From Hydromicrobium sp964415365 (GTDB lineage: Bacteria > Actinomycetota > Humimicrobiia > Humimicrobiales > Humimicrobiaceae), in the NCBI GenBank assembly GCA_964415365.1, contig CAYPYW010000007.1, positions 30,423 through 94,422 of the forward strand: a stretch of DNA of 64,000 nt, given 5' to 3'. The position numbers and the translations under genes are program-made. A model generated the notes under the pieces. That model saw only the letters and a list, made by a program, of their open reading frames with translations. It did no database searches and had not been told where the DNA came from. Numbering within the stretch: the stretch's first letter is position 1; every line of letters begins with the position of its first letter. This document shows, piece after piece, positions 16,889 through 26,016 of the stretch.

Positions 16889-17740
16889 ATGAAAAAGGTA
16901 GAAAGCAAGCAGGTTAAAAAAAGTAAAAGAAAATCCCATCCGCTTGCAAGGTTTACTTTGATTGTAATTCTTCTGCTGGCTGTGGGAGTATTTATATTCT
17001 ACAGCATAGACAATCCCGGTTTTTTAAGAGAAAAGTTCTCATCTTTTTTTGGTGATAATGAAAATGAAGAAACGGCACCAGTTCTATCAGAGGGTAGCAA
17101 AGATCAATCAGTAGGTAATATTGAAGAATCGGCCATAGTCAGTGACTCCGGCAGAAATGAGATAGGGGATACGGATGAGGAAGGGAAGGAAGAGGTCGCT
17201 TCTAATGAAGATTTGGCTAACAAAGAGACTGAAGGTAGCCTGTCTTTATGGCAGAGGGTAAAAAATTTCTTTATAAAATTAAGAGGCGGCGAAGAAGGAG
17301 AAGCTTATCCCGGTAAATTGGAAATAAATTTCTATTTTTCCGGCCTCGGTGAAGAGAAAAAATTAGTTTCCGAGAAGAGATCTGTGAATGCGGGAAGTCC
17401 TGCTAATGCTGTACAGAATGCTATTCAGGAGCTGCTTAAGGGACCTTCCAAATCATATCACTTTCCAGTGATACCGGCAGGAACAAAATTACTCGGTGTG
17501 GAAACCTATGAGAATACGGCCAAAGTTGATCTTTCCCAGGAATTTCTGGAGAACAGCCTGGACTCAAGGATTTTAGATGAATATGTAATTTACTCTATTG
17601 TAAACACACTGACAGAAATTCCTGAAATAGAGGGTGTCGTTTTTTATATAGAAGGTGTAAGAATTAAGGTGTACGGCAATATTGATCTATCTGTCCCTGC
17701 CATCAGGAATATGGAATATATAAGTGAAGATGAGGAATAG
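16889..17740 (+). CDS. GerMN-domain membrane-anchored protein
   Basis: The product is about 283 residues from the ATG at 16889 (an in-frame TTG lies at 16874). It has a basic N-terminus, one membrane helix (about 18-38) and a long acidic low-complexity linker (about 50-125). The C-terminal GerMN domain shows AVQNAIQELLKGPSK, PAGTKLLGVE, AKVDLSQEF and YSIVNTLTEIPEIEGVVF. GerMN domains occur in GerM (sporulation and wall-linked) and in LpqB-like lipoproteins, so a cell-envelope role outside the membrane is likely. A TATAAT overlaps the ATG. No other sporulation gene is in the window. Confidence 0.85.
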   Translation: MKKVESKQVKKSKRKSHPLARFTLIVILLLAVGVFIFYSIDNPGFLREKFSSFFGDNENEETAPVLSEGSKDQSVGNIEESAIVSDSGRNEIGDTDEEGKEEVASNEDLANKETEGSLSLWQRVKNFFIKLRGGEEGEAYPGKLEINFYFSGLGEEKKLVSEKRSVNAGSPANAVQNAIQELLKGPSKSYHFPVIPAGTKLLGVETYENTAKVDLSQEFLENSLDSRILDEYVIYSIVNTLTEIPEIEGVVFYIEGVRIKVYGNIDLSVPAIRNMEYISEDEE

Positions 17741-17833
17741 ATTGTGAATTGAAATAAAACTTCTATTGGATTTTTAATAACCAGGCAGAAAATATATAAT
17801 AGCGGATAGTAAAATTTTATAAAGGTGGTTAAT

Positions 17834-18754
17834 TTGAAGATACTTATAACAGGTGGAGCAGGATTTATTGGATCAAATGTAGCAGACAGGCTTCTGGAGG
17901 AAAACCATGAGGTGATTATAGTAGATGACCTTTCCAACGGGAAGAAAGAAAATATTTCAAAAGAAGCTAAGTTTTACAGGTGTGACGTTAGGAATAAGAA
18001 GTTGTACAGTATATTTAAATCAGAAAGACCGGAAATAGTAATCCACAATGCAGCACAGCTTTCGGTTAGAATATCGGTGGAGAGTCCTCTGGTGGATGCA
18101 GATATAAATATAATGGGAGGGCTTAATGTGATCCAGGCCTGTCATATTTATAATGTTAATAAGATAATATTTGCATCAAGTGGAGGCACGGTATACGGTG
18201 AACAAAAGTACTTCCCGGCGGATGAGGGACATCCCACCTGCCCCATATCTCCCTATGGAGTAGCAAAGCTTACTACTGAAAATTACCTGTATTATTTTCA
18301 TAAGACCTATGGCTTAAAATATATATCTTTAAGGTATGGAAATATATATGGGCCAAGACAGGACCCATACGGTGAAGCTGGGGTGGTAGCCATATTTTCA
18401 AATAAAATCCTTGAGGGAGAAAATCCCATTATTAATGGAGATGGTCTCCAGACCAGGGATTATGTTTATGTGGGAGATGTCGTGGATATAAATCTCAAGG
18501 CAATAAAAAATGATTTTACCGGATCCCTGAATGTAGGGACAGGAAAAGAAACTGCTGTGGTGGAGCTTTTTAAGATTCTAAGAAAAGTGTCGGGGAAGGA
18601 TAGCGTTGAAGAAGTTCATGGTCCTCCCAAAGAGGGAGAACAAAGAAGAAGCCAGCTTTCTTATGAGTTGGCTGAAAAGGTGCTGGGCTGGCAGCCCAGG
18701 GTATCTTTGGAAAAGGGACTGGAACTAACTTATAATTGGTTTAAGAATCATTGA
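17834..18754 (+). CDS. NAD-dependent sugar-nucleotide epimerase, GalE-like
   Basis: The 306 residues (from TTG 17834) form an extended SDR. The fold starts MKILITGGAGFIGSN, has SS at 116-117 and the catalytic pair Y141/K145 in SPYGVAK, then RYGNIYGPRQDPYGEAGVVA and RDYVYVGDVVD. These fit UDP-glucose/UDP-GlcNAc 4-epimerases, which supply galactose-type residues. TTG 17834 is chosen over GTG 17825 because AAGGTGG (17822-17828) would overlap the latter and sits six bases from the former. Substrate (Glc or GlcNAc) is not decided. Confidence 0.85.
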   Translation: MKILITGGAGFIGSNVADRLLEENHEVIIVDDLSNGKKENISKEAKFYRCDVRNKKLYSIFKSERPEIVIHNAAQLSVRISVESPLVDADINIMGGLNVIQACHIYNVNKIIFASSGGTVYGEQKYFPADEGHPTCPISPYGVAKLTTENYLYYFHKTYGLKYISLRYGNIYGPRQDPYGEAGVVAIFSNKILEGENPIINGDGLQTRDYVYVGDVVDINLKAIKNDFTGSLNVGTGKETAVVELFKILRKVSGKDSVEEVHGPPKEGEQRRSQLSYELAEKVLGWQPRVSLEKGLELTYNWFKNH

Positions 18755-18840
18755 CTCTTGATTTTTTATAATAAAATTGTAATTTATAACAAATGTTTGA
18801 TAAGCATTATGCTATTTTAAAAAAGGCTTAATTCTGAATA

Positions 18841-20010
18841 TTAAATAAAGAAACCATATTTAATATCCTTTAAATCACTATACCTTTTAGAAACTATAAC
18901 AGCTTTTTTAATGCCAAGTTCATCGGCGATCTTTGATAATTTCTTTGCATCTTGCTTTGAAGGGTTTATTTTTACTTCAATAGCTGTGTCTTTGTTAAGA
19001 ATAAAGTCGATTTCAGCCCCACTTTTTTTCTGATAATAATTAACTTCTCCTTTTATTCTTAAATTCTGAAAAATGCTATTTTCAAATAGAGCTCCTTCAT
19101 CTAATTTAGCAAAATTATTTACTAATCCACAGTCACAAAGATATACTTTGGGTATTTTTCTTATCTCTATGTCTTTTCCTTTACTAAAAGGCCTTATTGT
19201 TTTTATAAAATATGTTTCCTCTAAGAAAGAAATATATTGATGAAGTGTTGGCCGGGAAACTGAAAGTTCTCTGGATAATTTTTTGATATCAAGCTTTGTA
19301 CCGACTCTTTGCATCAGTAGTAATATTAAGTCTCGAATTTTATCATTTCTTCGGAAATCTCCTAGTTTTAATACTTCTAATTGAAAATAAGAAGTAAATA
19401 TATCCTCTAAAGATTTTTTCTTTTCACTGATATTTTTTTTTAAAACAACTTCTGGAAAGCCGCCAAATAAAAGATACTCTTCATATAGATTAGAAATGGT
19501 ATCAAAGATAGGCTTACTGATATTATCAGGGTTGTCGGGTAGCTTTATATTGCTCTCTTTAAATGATAGAAATTCTTTAAAATCCAAAGGGAATAATTCA
19601 AAAAGATATTTCCTTCCTACCAGAGATTCTGCAAATAAATTTTTTAGATAATAACTTGCTGAGCCGGTGAGGAAACATTTTACTTTGTAGTGGTCAATTA
19701 AATATTTTATTACTGATGGTAAATTTTTTAATAATTGAATCTCATCTAAAAAAAGATAAGATTTCCTGGTAAAATCTACTCCCAGGAATTCAATTGTAGA
19801 TTTAATTTTTTCATAATTTTCTTCTTCAAAATACTTTTGATTTAAGGGGTTCTCTAAATCTAGAAAAATCTTATTATCAGAATCAATTTTGTCGTATATA
19901 AATCTAATTAAGCTTGTTTTACCCACTCTCCTCATGCCAGTTATAACAATTGCTTCGGGAGAATCGATGTGTTTCTTTATTTGGTTGAATAATAGTCTTT
20001 CTTTTAACAT
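18841..20010 (-). CDS. AAA ATPase with DUF4143 domain (first copy)
   Basis: This is an AAA_14 plus DUF4143 protein of 389 residues. The P-loop GMRRVGKT is at 25-32 and Walker B LFLDE at 86-90, followed by the sensor segment FLTGSASYYLKN. A winged-helix-like segment (about 265-300) precedes a C-terminal domain whose GAEIDFI...AIEVK pattern resembles a PD-(D/E)XK nuclease core. Family members are common in prokaryotes and of unknown role. The start ATG 20010 is chosen because a promoter covers 20054-20082; a longer frame from 20082 would begin inside the -35 box. Confidence 0.85.
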   Translation of the reverse strand: MLKERLLFNQIKKHIDSPEAIVITGMRRVGKTSLIRFIYDKIDSDNKIFLDLENPLNQKYFEEENYEKIKSTIEFLGVDFTRKSYLFLDEIQLLKNLPSVIKYLIDHYKVKCFLTGSASYYLKNLFAESLVGRKYLFELFPLDFKEFLSFKESNIKLPDNPDNISKPIFDTISNLYEEYLLFGGFPEVVLKKNISEKKKSLEDIFTSYFQLEVLKLGDFRRNDKIRDLILLLMQRVGTKLDIKKLSRELSVSRPTLHQYISFLEETYFIKTIRPFSKGKDIEIRKIPKVYLCDCGLVNNFAKLDEGALFENSIFQNLRIKGEVNYYQKKSGAEIDFILNKDTAIEVKINPSKQDAKKLSKIADELGIKKAVIVSKRYSDLKDIKYGFFI

Positions 20011-20053
20011 ATATATTATTAATTTACACTTGGTACCACTTTTTGTTAAACAT

Positions 20054-20082
20054 AATATACATATAGTAGTACTTTTTGTCAA
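20054..20082 (-). promoter_or_regulatory. Promoter of the first DUF4143 ATPase, with direct repeats
   Basis: On the minus strand, TTGACA (20077-20082) and TATATT (20054-20059) are separated by exactly 17 bases, a near-consensus sigma-70-type promoter. The start would fall about 20047, giving a leader of about 37 bases. A repeat is present twice on this strand: ACAAAAAGTACTACTA, overlapping the -35, and ACAAAAAGTGGTACCA, near the start point. This is a possible operator. Confidence 0.7.
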
Positions 20083-20123
20083 TAACTAATTTACATAAAG
20101 TAACATTATCAAGGCCTTGTGGA

Positions 20124-20153
20124 CAAATTATTTAATAATTTGTAGAGTATAAT
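20124..20153 (+). promoter_or_regulatory. Palindrome next to a -10 box upstream of the GT4 gene
   Basis: CAAATTATT-T-AATAATTTG (20124-20142) is a perfect 9-bp inverted repeat with one central base. Five bases on is TATAAT (20148-20153), with no good -35. A second TATAAT lies at 20199-20204. The gap 20011-20335 holds this site and the ATPase promoter and nothing else I can support. A bound regulator would block the polymerase here; this is inference. Confidence 0.35.
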
Positions 20154-20335
20154 CTAATTAATAATTACCTAAAAATATGAAAGATTATGAAAATTCTCTA
20201 TAATTATACCAGAAAAAAGAAAAATGAATGATGGAGACTATAAATGTAATTTGTTCCCGGGAAATTAGTAATATTTTGCAATATACGGGTTGTTTGAATG
20301 TGTAAATGGTTTGAATACATGAAAATGGATATGAA

Positions 20336-21565
20336 ATGAAAAGTAAAGAAAATAAACGGAAAGTTCTTAATATTGTACCCACTCCCTTTTTTGCTGATAG
20401 GGGCTGTCATATGAGGATACTTGGAGAGATGAAAGCTCTGTCAAATTATGGTTACCGGAATATCATAGTAACTTATCATAACGGCCGTGATCTGGAAGAC
20501 CTGGATATAAGAAGAATAGTAAACATCCCATGGTATAAGAAACTGGAGGCAGGCCCGTCAATACATAAATTTTATATAGATATTCTCCTCTTTTTTAAAG
20601 CAGCAGCTGTGTATTTTAAGGAGAAGCCGGATATTATATATGGCCATCTTCATGAGGGAGCATTCGTAGGAGGTCTCATAAAGTACCTTTTAACCTTTGG
20701 GAAAATTCCTCTTGCTTTTGATGTTCAGGGAAGTTTGACCTCAGAACTGGATACATTCAACTGGATCAAGGGGAAAAAAGTGATTAGATGGTTTTTCCAT
20801 GGCCTGGAGAAATTTATCTGTAAGATGCCCGATTTTTTTATATGCAGCTCAGTGTCCAATGGAGATATCATAAAAAACAGATTTCATATAAGTCCGGATA
20901 AGGTCAGGGTAGTAATAGACGGAGTTCATACTGATTTTTTCAGTAAATCACCGGAAAAGGGATTTAAGAAAAAGCTGGGAATACCTGAAAATGCACCGCT
21001 TATAATATTTACCGGGGCACTGCTTGAAGCAAAGGGAATCTGGAATCTGGTTTATGCAATCCCCATGGTTCTAAAAGAAGTGGGAGACGTTCATTTTTTA
21101 ATAGTGGGTTATCCTGTGGAAGAGACAGCAAAAAAAGTAAGGGAACTAGGGGTAGAAGGAAACGTTCATTTTACTGGTATGGTTGACTATTTTAAACTTC
21201 CTGATTATCTCCTTGTCAGTGATATAGCAGTAGAGCCAAAAGTAGATAAGGCAGGCGAGGCCAGCGGGAAAGTTATAAACTACATGGGAGCTGGACTTCC
21301 AGTGGTCTGTTTTGAAGGCAAGAATAACCGCCGGTTTTTAGGGGAAGGTGGGATTTATGCAGCCGACAATAAAGTGGAAAATCTGGCAGCCAAGATGGTA
21401 TGGGCAATAGAAAATCCGGATAAAGCCAGAAAACTTGGAGAGTTAAATAAAAAAAGAGTGGAAGAAGTATTTTCCTGGAATAACAGCATCAAGGATACGG
21501 TAGAGGCTTTTGAGAAATTAATCTCCAGAAATTCCCGGCGCAATGGGAGCATAATGGAGTCTTAA
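20336..21565 (+). CDS. Glycosyltransferase family 4 (GT-B)
   Basis: This 409-residue GT-B enzyme adds a sugar from a nucleotide donor to a growing lipid-linked glycan in the cytosol. The N-terminal fold has VPTPFFADRGCHMRILGEM, the acceptor-side GT4 pattern. The C-terminal donor domain has PLIIFTGALLEAKGIWNLVY and an AVEPKVDKAGEASGKVINY segment, with the usual EX7E replaced by a related E...E pair, followed by MGAGLPVVC. Donor and acceptor are unknown. It stands alone between the ATPase gene and ugd, with its own upstream palindrome and -10. Confidence 0.85.
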   Translation: MKSKENKRKVLNIVPTPFFADRGCHMRILGEMKALSNYGYRNIIVTYHNGRDLEDLDIRRIVNIPWYKKLEAGPSIHKFYIDILLFFKAAAVYFKEKPDIIYGHLHEGAFVGGLIKYLLTFGKIPLAFDVQGSLTSELDTFNWIKGKKVIRWFFHGLEKFICKMPDFFICSSVSNGDIIKNRFHISPDKVRVVIDGVHTDFFSKSPEKGFKKKLGIPENAPLIIFTGALLEAKGIWNLVYAIPMVLKEVGDVHFLIVGYPVEETAKKVRELGVEGNVHFTGMVDYFKLPDYLLVSDIAVEPKVDKAGEASGKVINYMGAGLPVVCFEGKNNRRFLGEGGIYAADNKVENLAAKMVWAIENPDKARKLGELNKKRVEEVFSWNNSIKDTVEAFEKLISRNSRRNGSIMES

Positions 21566-21700
21566 GCTCGTTTTTTATTGTATTTTTATTATATGTTGTA
21601 CAGTTATATTGTAAGAAAGCATCTTTATTGATATTATACTTCAGAATCAGGTTTAAAATTCATTAATTAAGATTTATTAATATTCTCTGGAGAAATAACA

Positions 21701-23047
21701 ATGAAAATCTGTGTTATAGGGACAGGATATGTTGGTCTGGTTACCGGTGTTTGTCTTGCTGAAATAGGCAACCAGGTATTATGTGTTGACAAGGATAGGG
21801 AGAAGATTAATCTTATTGAAAACGGGAATATCCCTATATATGAAGAAGGTCTTACAGACCTGATAAAAAAGAATAAAGAAAGTGGCAATCTGATTTTTCA
21901 CTCTGAAACGGGTTATGGTATTAAGGAAAGTGACATTATATTTATATGTGTAGGCACCCCACCGCTGCCTTCAGGTAATCCCGATCTTTCAGCAATTGAT
22001 GAGGTAGCAAAGTTGATCGGGCAATCCATTAACGGCTATAAAATTGTTTCGAATAAAAGTACTGTTCCTATAGGCACCGCAAAAAGAATCAGGAAAATAA
22101 TCAAAGAGAATCAGGATAGTGGTAACAAAAATTATGAGTTTGATATAGTATCCAATCCTGAATTTTTAAAAGAGGGCGAAGCAGTGGCAGATGCTTTCTT
22201 TCCGGAGAGAATTGTAATAGGTTCTGAAAGCAAAAGAGCGATTGAGATAATGAAAAAACTTTACCAGCCCATAATAAACCAGGACTTTGATTATGCGGTA
22301 AATAATACTCATAAAAAAGATAAGGTACCGGTTCTGATAACTGATTCAACCAGTTCGGAGTTGATAAAATATGCTTCCAACGCTTTTCTGGCTACCAAAA
22401 TTTCATTTATTAATGAGATTGCCAATATATGTGAAAGGGTCGGTGCAAATATTCTGGATGTTACTTATGGAATGGGCTTGGACAGCAGGATCGGCTCTCG
22501 CTTTATGAAGGCAGGAATTGGGTGGGGCGGTTCATGTTTCCCCAAGGATGTTAGAGCATTAAGCTATACTGCTGAAGAATATGGTTCGCCGGCAAGTATT
22601 TTAAATGCAGTAATTCAGGTTAATAACCATCAGAGATTTAAAGTGATACAGAAAGCTATGAGTATGCTTGGCATTATTGACGACAAAATTATTGGTATTT
22701 TGGGATTGGCTTTCAAACCAAGCACCAATGATACCAGAGAAGCACCTTCTATTGCTATAATTAATAAGTTCCTGGAGCTGGGGGCGGAGGTGAGGGTTTA
22801 TGATCCTGTAGTGAAGGAATGCCCGGAGAATATGGACAAAAGCGCTGTTATGGCAGCAAATCCTTATAAAGCAGTGGAGGGAGCAAATTTGATGGTTCTG
22901 ATTACAGAATGGGACGAATTCTACAATCTTGATTTTGGGAAAATTAAAAGTCTTATGGCAAATTTAAATATTATTGATGGAAGAAATATATTTGATAAGA
23001 AAAAACTTCAAGAATTAGGATTTAATTATACAGGTATCGGATATTAA
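21701..23047 (+). CDS. ugd: UDP-glucose/GDP-mannose 6-dehydrogenase
   Basis: This enzyme makes a nucleotide-sugar uronic acid with two NAD+, most likely UDP-glucuronate. The 448 residues open with MKICVIGTGYVGLVTGVCLA. The central domain has KAGIGWGGSCFPKD with the catalytic cysteine C279, and the C-terminal domain has GLAFKPSTNDTREAPS. A CTGGAG site precedes the ATG. The dTDP- and UDP-sugar genes that follow put it in the same nucleotide-sugar supply block. UDP-glucose is the likely substrate; UDP-HexNAc types are less likely but not excluded. Confidence 0.9.
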   Translation: MKICVIGTGYVGLVTGVCLAEIGNQVLCVDKDREKINLIENGNIPIYEEGLTDLIKKNKESGNLIFHSETGYGIKESDIIFICVGTPPLPSGNPDLSAIDEVAKLIGQSINGYKIVSNKSTVPIGTAKRIRKIIKENQDSGNKNYEFDIVSNPEFLKEGEAVADAFFPERIVIGSESKRAIEIMKKLYQPIINQDFDYAVNNTHKKDKVPVLITDSTSSELIKYASNAFLATKISFINEIANICERVGANILDVTYGMGLDSRIGSRFMKAGIGWGGSCFPKDVRALSYTAEEYGSPASILNAVIQVNNHQRFKVIQKAMSMLGIIDDKIIGILGLAFKPSTNDTREAPSIAIINKFLELGAEVRVYDPVVKECPENMDKSAVMAANPYKAVEGANLMVLITEWDEFYNLDFGKIKSLMANLNIIDGRNIFDKKKLQELGFNYTGIGY

Positions 23048-23073
23048 TCAATATTTACTTTAGGAGGCTTGTT

Positions 23074-23529
23074 TTGATAGAAGGAGTTAAAGTAAAGAAA
23101 CTTAAGGTTGTACCTGATGAAAGAGGCAGACTTATGGAAATGCTTCGCTCTGATGATAATCTATTTGTGAAGTTCGGGCAGGCCTATATGACTACTGCTT
23201 ATCCGGGAGTAGTCAAGGGATGGCATTACCACAAGAAGCAGGTAGATAATATGGTAGTGGTTAGGGGTATGATGAAAGTTGTCCTGTATGACAGCAGAAA
23301 AGATTCACCTACCTATAAAGAAGTGAATGAATTCTTTATGGGAGTGCATAATCCAATGCTCCTTCAGATTCCGGTATATGTTTACCATGGTTTTAAATGT
23401 ATCACAAGCTATGAAGCGATATGCATAAATATTCCTTCAGAGCCTTACAACTATGATGAACCTGATGAATTCAGGGAGGACCCGCACAGCCCCAACGTAC
23501 CTTATAATTGGGACAGAAAAGACGGGTAA
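23074..23529 (+). CDS. RfbC-like cupin, dTDP-4-dehydrorhamnose 3,5-epimerase family
   Basis: This is a 151-residue cupin, shorter than the usual 180-190 of RmlC. The TTG start is fixed by AGGAGG at 23062-23067. H51 in KGWHYHKKQ matches the catalytic histidine of RmlC, but the preceding arginine of the RGxHxQ motif is lysine-glycine here. YHGFK around 104-108 and the YNYDEPDEFR tail are RmlC-like. It is next to rfbB, so a dTDP-4-keto-6-deoxyhexose substrate is likely. Short members may epimerise at one carbon or act as isomerases. No rfbD is in the window. Confidence 0.75.
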   Translation: MIEGVKVKKLKVVPDERGRLMEMLRSDDNLFVKFGQAYMTTAYPGVVKGWHYHKKQVDNMVVVRGMMKVVLYDSRKDSPTYKEVNEFFMGVHNPMLLQIPVYVYHGFKCITSYEAICINIPSEPYNYDEPDEFREDPHSPNVPYNWDRKDG

Positions 23530-23566
23530 AGAGAAAGATATTCTTAAAAATCGATAGGAGAACCAA

Positions 23567-24559
23567 TTGAAAGAAAGAAATTTTAAAACATTGCTTGTAA
23601 CTGGCGGAGCCGGCTTCATTGGAAGTAATTTCATACATTATGTGATTAAAAAATATCCGGAATATAAGATTATTAATCTTGATAAATTAACTTATGCAGG
23701 AAATCTGGAGAATTTAAAGGACATAGAAGACAATTCTAATTATAAATTTATAAAAGGTGATATTGCCGATAAGAAAATAATAGATGAGATTTTTAAATCC
23801 CGGAAAATCGACGCAGTCATAAATTTTGCTGCTGAATCCCATGTGGATAGGTCAATAGAAGATCCGGGTATCTTTATTCAAACTGATATTTACGGAACAT
23901 ACATTTTACTGGAAGCGGTTAAGAAATATGACTGTAAATTATTTCTGCAGATAAGCACAGATGAAGTTTATGGTTCTATAATAAACGGTTCTTTTAAAGA
24001 AGATGACCCGCTAAAGCCCAATAGTCCCTATTCTGCTTCCAAAGCCGGAGCGGAGATGATTGTAAGGTCTTTTTTTAAAACATACAGCACACCAGTTATT
24101 ATAACCAGAACTTCTAATAATTTTGGTCCCTATCAGTATCCTGAAAAACTGATTCCACTTTTTGTGACCAATCTTATTGATAATATCAAGGTTCCGCTTT
24201 ACGGGGATGGTATGAATGTAAGAGATTGGATTTATGTATACGATAATTGTACAGCACTGGATCTGGTTCTCCATAAGGGGAAGGTTGGTGAAGTATATAA
24301 TATCGGTGCCGGAAATGAGAAACCGAATATATGGATTACCAAGAAAATAATAGAGATTCTTGGAAAATCTGAAGATATGATTGAGCCGGTTACTGATAGA
24401 TTAGGGCATGACCGCCGCTATTCAGTTGATTTTTCTAAGGTCAGGAGAGAATTCGGGTGGGATACTAGGTATAATTTTGAAGAAGCGCTTGAAAAAACTG
24501 TATACTGGTATGTGAACAATGAAAGCTGGTGGAGGCCTTTAAAGAAAAAAAGCATATAG
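23567..24559 (+). CDS. rfbB: dTDP-glucose 4,6-dehydratase
   Basis: This enzyme converts dTDP-glucose to dTDP-4-keto-6-deoxyglucose, the branch point to rhamnose and many amino sugars. The 330 residues carry VTGGAGFIGSN at 11-21, the catalytic T131-D132-E133 in ISTDEVYG and Y155/K159 in SPYSASK, and LTYAGNLENL, all diagnostic of RfbB. The TTG start follows AGGAG. An aminotransferase-acetyltransferase pair at 59.3-60.9 kb could use the product. No dedicated dTDP-glucose synthase is certain in the window. Confidence 0.93.
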   Translation: MKERNFKTLLVTGGAGFIGSNFIHYVIKKYPEYKIINLDKLTYAGNLENLKDIEDNSNYKFIKGDIADKKIIDEIFKSRKIDAVINFAAESHVDRSIEDPGIFIQTDIYGTYILLEAVKKYDCKLFLQISTDEVYGSIINGSFKEDDPLKPNSPYSASKAGAEMIVRSFFKTYSTPVIITRTSNNFGPYQYPEKLIPLFVTNLIDNIKVPLYGDGMNVRDWIYVYDNCTALDLVLHKGKVGEVYNIGAGNEKPNIWITKKIIEILGKSEDMIEPVTDRLGHDRRYSVDFSKVRREFGWDTRYNFEEALEKTVYWYVNNESWWRPLKKKSI

Positions 24560-24680
24560 ACTTTTAAAATAGAATATTATAAATGAATCTCTGACTTATA
24601 TTTTAATTCTTCTAATATAACCAGATTACAGATGTCATATAATTAGTAAATGCTTGCTACGTCTTGAAAAATAATAACAA

Positions 24681-24708
24681 TTACATTATAATGTCATTGT
24701 TTTATAAT
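24681..24708 (+). promoter_or_regulatory. Promoter of the second DUF4143 ATPase, with palindrome
   Basis: TTACAT (24681-24686) and TATAAT (24703-24708) are 16 bases apart, and the gene starts 21 bases after the -10. The perfect palindrome ACATTATAATGT (24683-24694) overlaps the -35 and spacer, a position suited to repression. Confidence 0.45.
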
Positions 24709-24729
24709 AATAATAACGTTGGTGAGTAA

Positions 24730-26016
24730 TTGATTAATTTAAACTATTTCAACCCTTGGTGGAGAACTGGAAGAGTAGATGAGAATCTAACAGGTAGGAA
24801 AAGACAAATTTTTGAAGAAGTATTGAAATATATAGACTTAAGGCAAATATTAATGTTTACTGGCTTAAGAAGAGTTGGTAAAACTACCTTAATGTTTCAG
24901 ATTATCGATTGGTTAATAAAAGAGAAAAATATTAATCCTACTAAAATTCTCTATTATTCATTTGATGAAGCTGTTAACAGTATAGAAGAAATTATTTCAA
25001 CATACGAGAAGGAGATTTTAAAAGAAAACATATCACAGCAAAAGATTTATTTATTTTTTGATGAAATCCAGAAGTTGGGGGATTGGTCTTCGAAAATTAA
25101 AGTGTTTTATGATATCTACACTAATATAAAGATTTTTATTTCAGGTTCTGCTTCTTTAAACCTTGTAAAAAACACGCGAGAAAGTCTGGTAGGTAGATTT
25201 TTTGATTTTTTGATAGATACTTTAGACTTTGAGGAATACTTGGAGTTTAAGGATATTAAAATAGATAAGGAGAAAGAGAAAATATTTGAAGTAGATTTAA
25301 TAAAAAATTTTGAGGATTTTTTAAAGTCAGGCGGCTTTATAGAAGCACTGGAGTTGCAGGACATAAAGCTTGCGAGGTATTTTAAAGAGGGAATAATTGA
25401 GCAATTGATATTTAAAGATCTCCCGTCAGTCTTTTCAATAAACCATCCAGATCTTTTATATAGAATTATAAAAATTATTGCTTCAAGACCAGGAATTTAT
25501 CTTGATTATAAAAATATCGGGCAGGATTTAAAATATGATCAAAGGACTATTTCTGATTATGTCTCTTACCTTGGATACTCAATGCTTGTAAGAAAAGTGT
25601 TTAATTATTCTTCTAACTATTTAACTACTGAGAAAAAAATGAAACGGGCATATCTTACAAATTCAGCTTTTAATTATGCGATTACTGAAGTTAGTGATTT
25701 TTCTCTTATAGTTGAACAGTATTTTATTAATTTCTTTAAAGCTAAATGTTTTTATCGAAATCTGCAAAAAGAAGAAGTTGATGTAATATTAGAGAATACA
25801 GGTAATGTGATACCCGTAGAAGTAAAAATAAAAAATGTAATTAGCAAGGAAGATTTGATACCAACTTTTAAATTTCTTAAAAAATTCAATTTGCAAAAAG
25901 GTTATATTATTACAAAGAGTACAGAGCACATATACAAAAATGATGATTATGTAGTTGAAGCTATACCTTATTGGAGGCATTGGACTATTAGGAACAAAGC
26001 AGGCTTAATCTTATAA
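24730..26016 (+). CDS. AAA ATPase with DUF4143 domain (second copy)
   Basis: This 428-residue AAA_14-DUF4143 protein has P-loop GLRRVGKT at 45-52, Walker B LFFDE at 108-112 and the FISGSASLNLVKN sensor segment. A helix-turn-helix-like stretch lies around 260-290, and a C-terminal EVDVI...VIPVEVK nuclease-like core is near 355-380. It is only distantly similar to the copy at 18841-20010, so it is not a recent duplicate. Function is unknown. GGTGAG precedes the TTG start. It sits at the border of the AT-rich cassette. Confidence 0.83.
   Translation: MINLNYFNPWWRTGRVDENLTGRKRQIFEEVLKYIDLRQILMFTGLRRVGKTTLMFQIIDWLIKEKNINPTKILYYSFDEAVNSIEEIISTYEKEILKENISQQKIYLFFDEIQKLGDWSSKIKVFYDIYTNIKIFISGSASLNLVKNTRESLVGRFFDFLIDTLDFEEYLEFKDIKIDKEKEKIFEVDLIKNFEDFLKSGGFIEALELQDIKLARYFKEGIIEQLIFKDLPSVFSINHPDLLYRIIKIIASRPGIYLDYKNIGQDLKYDQRTISDYVSYLGYSMLVRKVFNYSSNYLTTEKKMKRAYLTNSAFNYAITEVSDFSLIVEQYFINFFKAKCFYRNLQKEEVDVILENTGNVIPVEVKIKNVISKEDLIPTFKFLKKFNLQKGYIITKSTEHIYKNDDYVVEAIPYWRHWTIRNKAGLIL

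Noticed and set aside
20011..20082. A 24-residue N-terminal extension of the first DUF4143 ATPase (start at 20082)
   Set aside because: The extra codons cover the -10, spacer and -35 of a near-consensus promoter, and the residues do not look like the family; the ATG at 20010 fits the alignment of the P-loop position.
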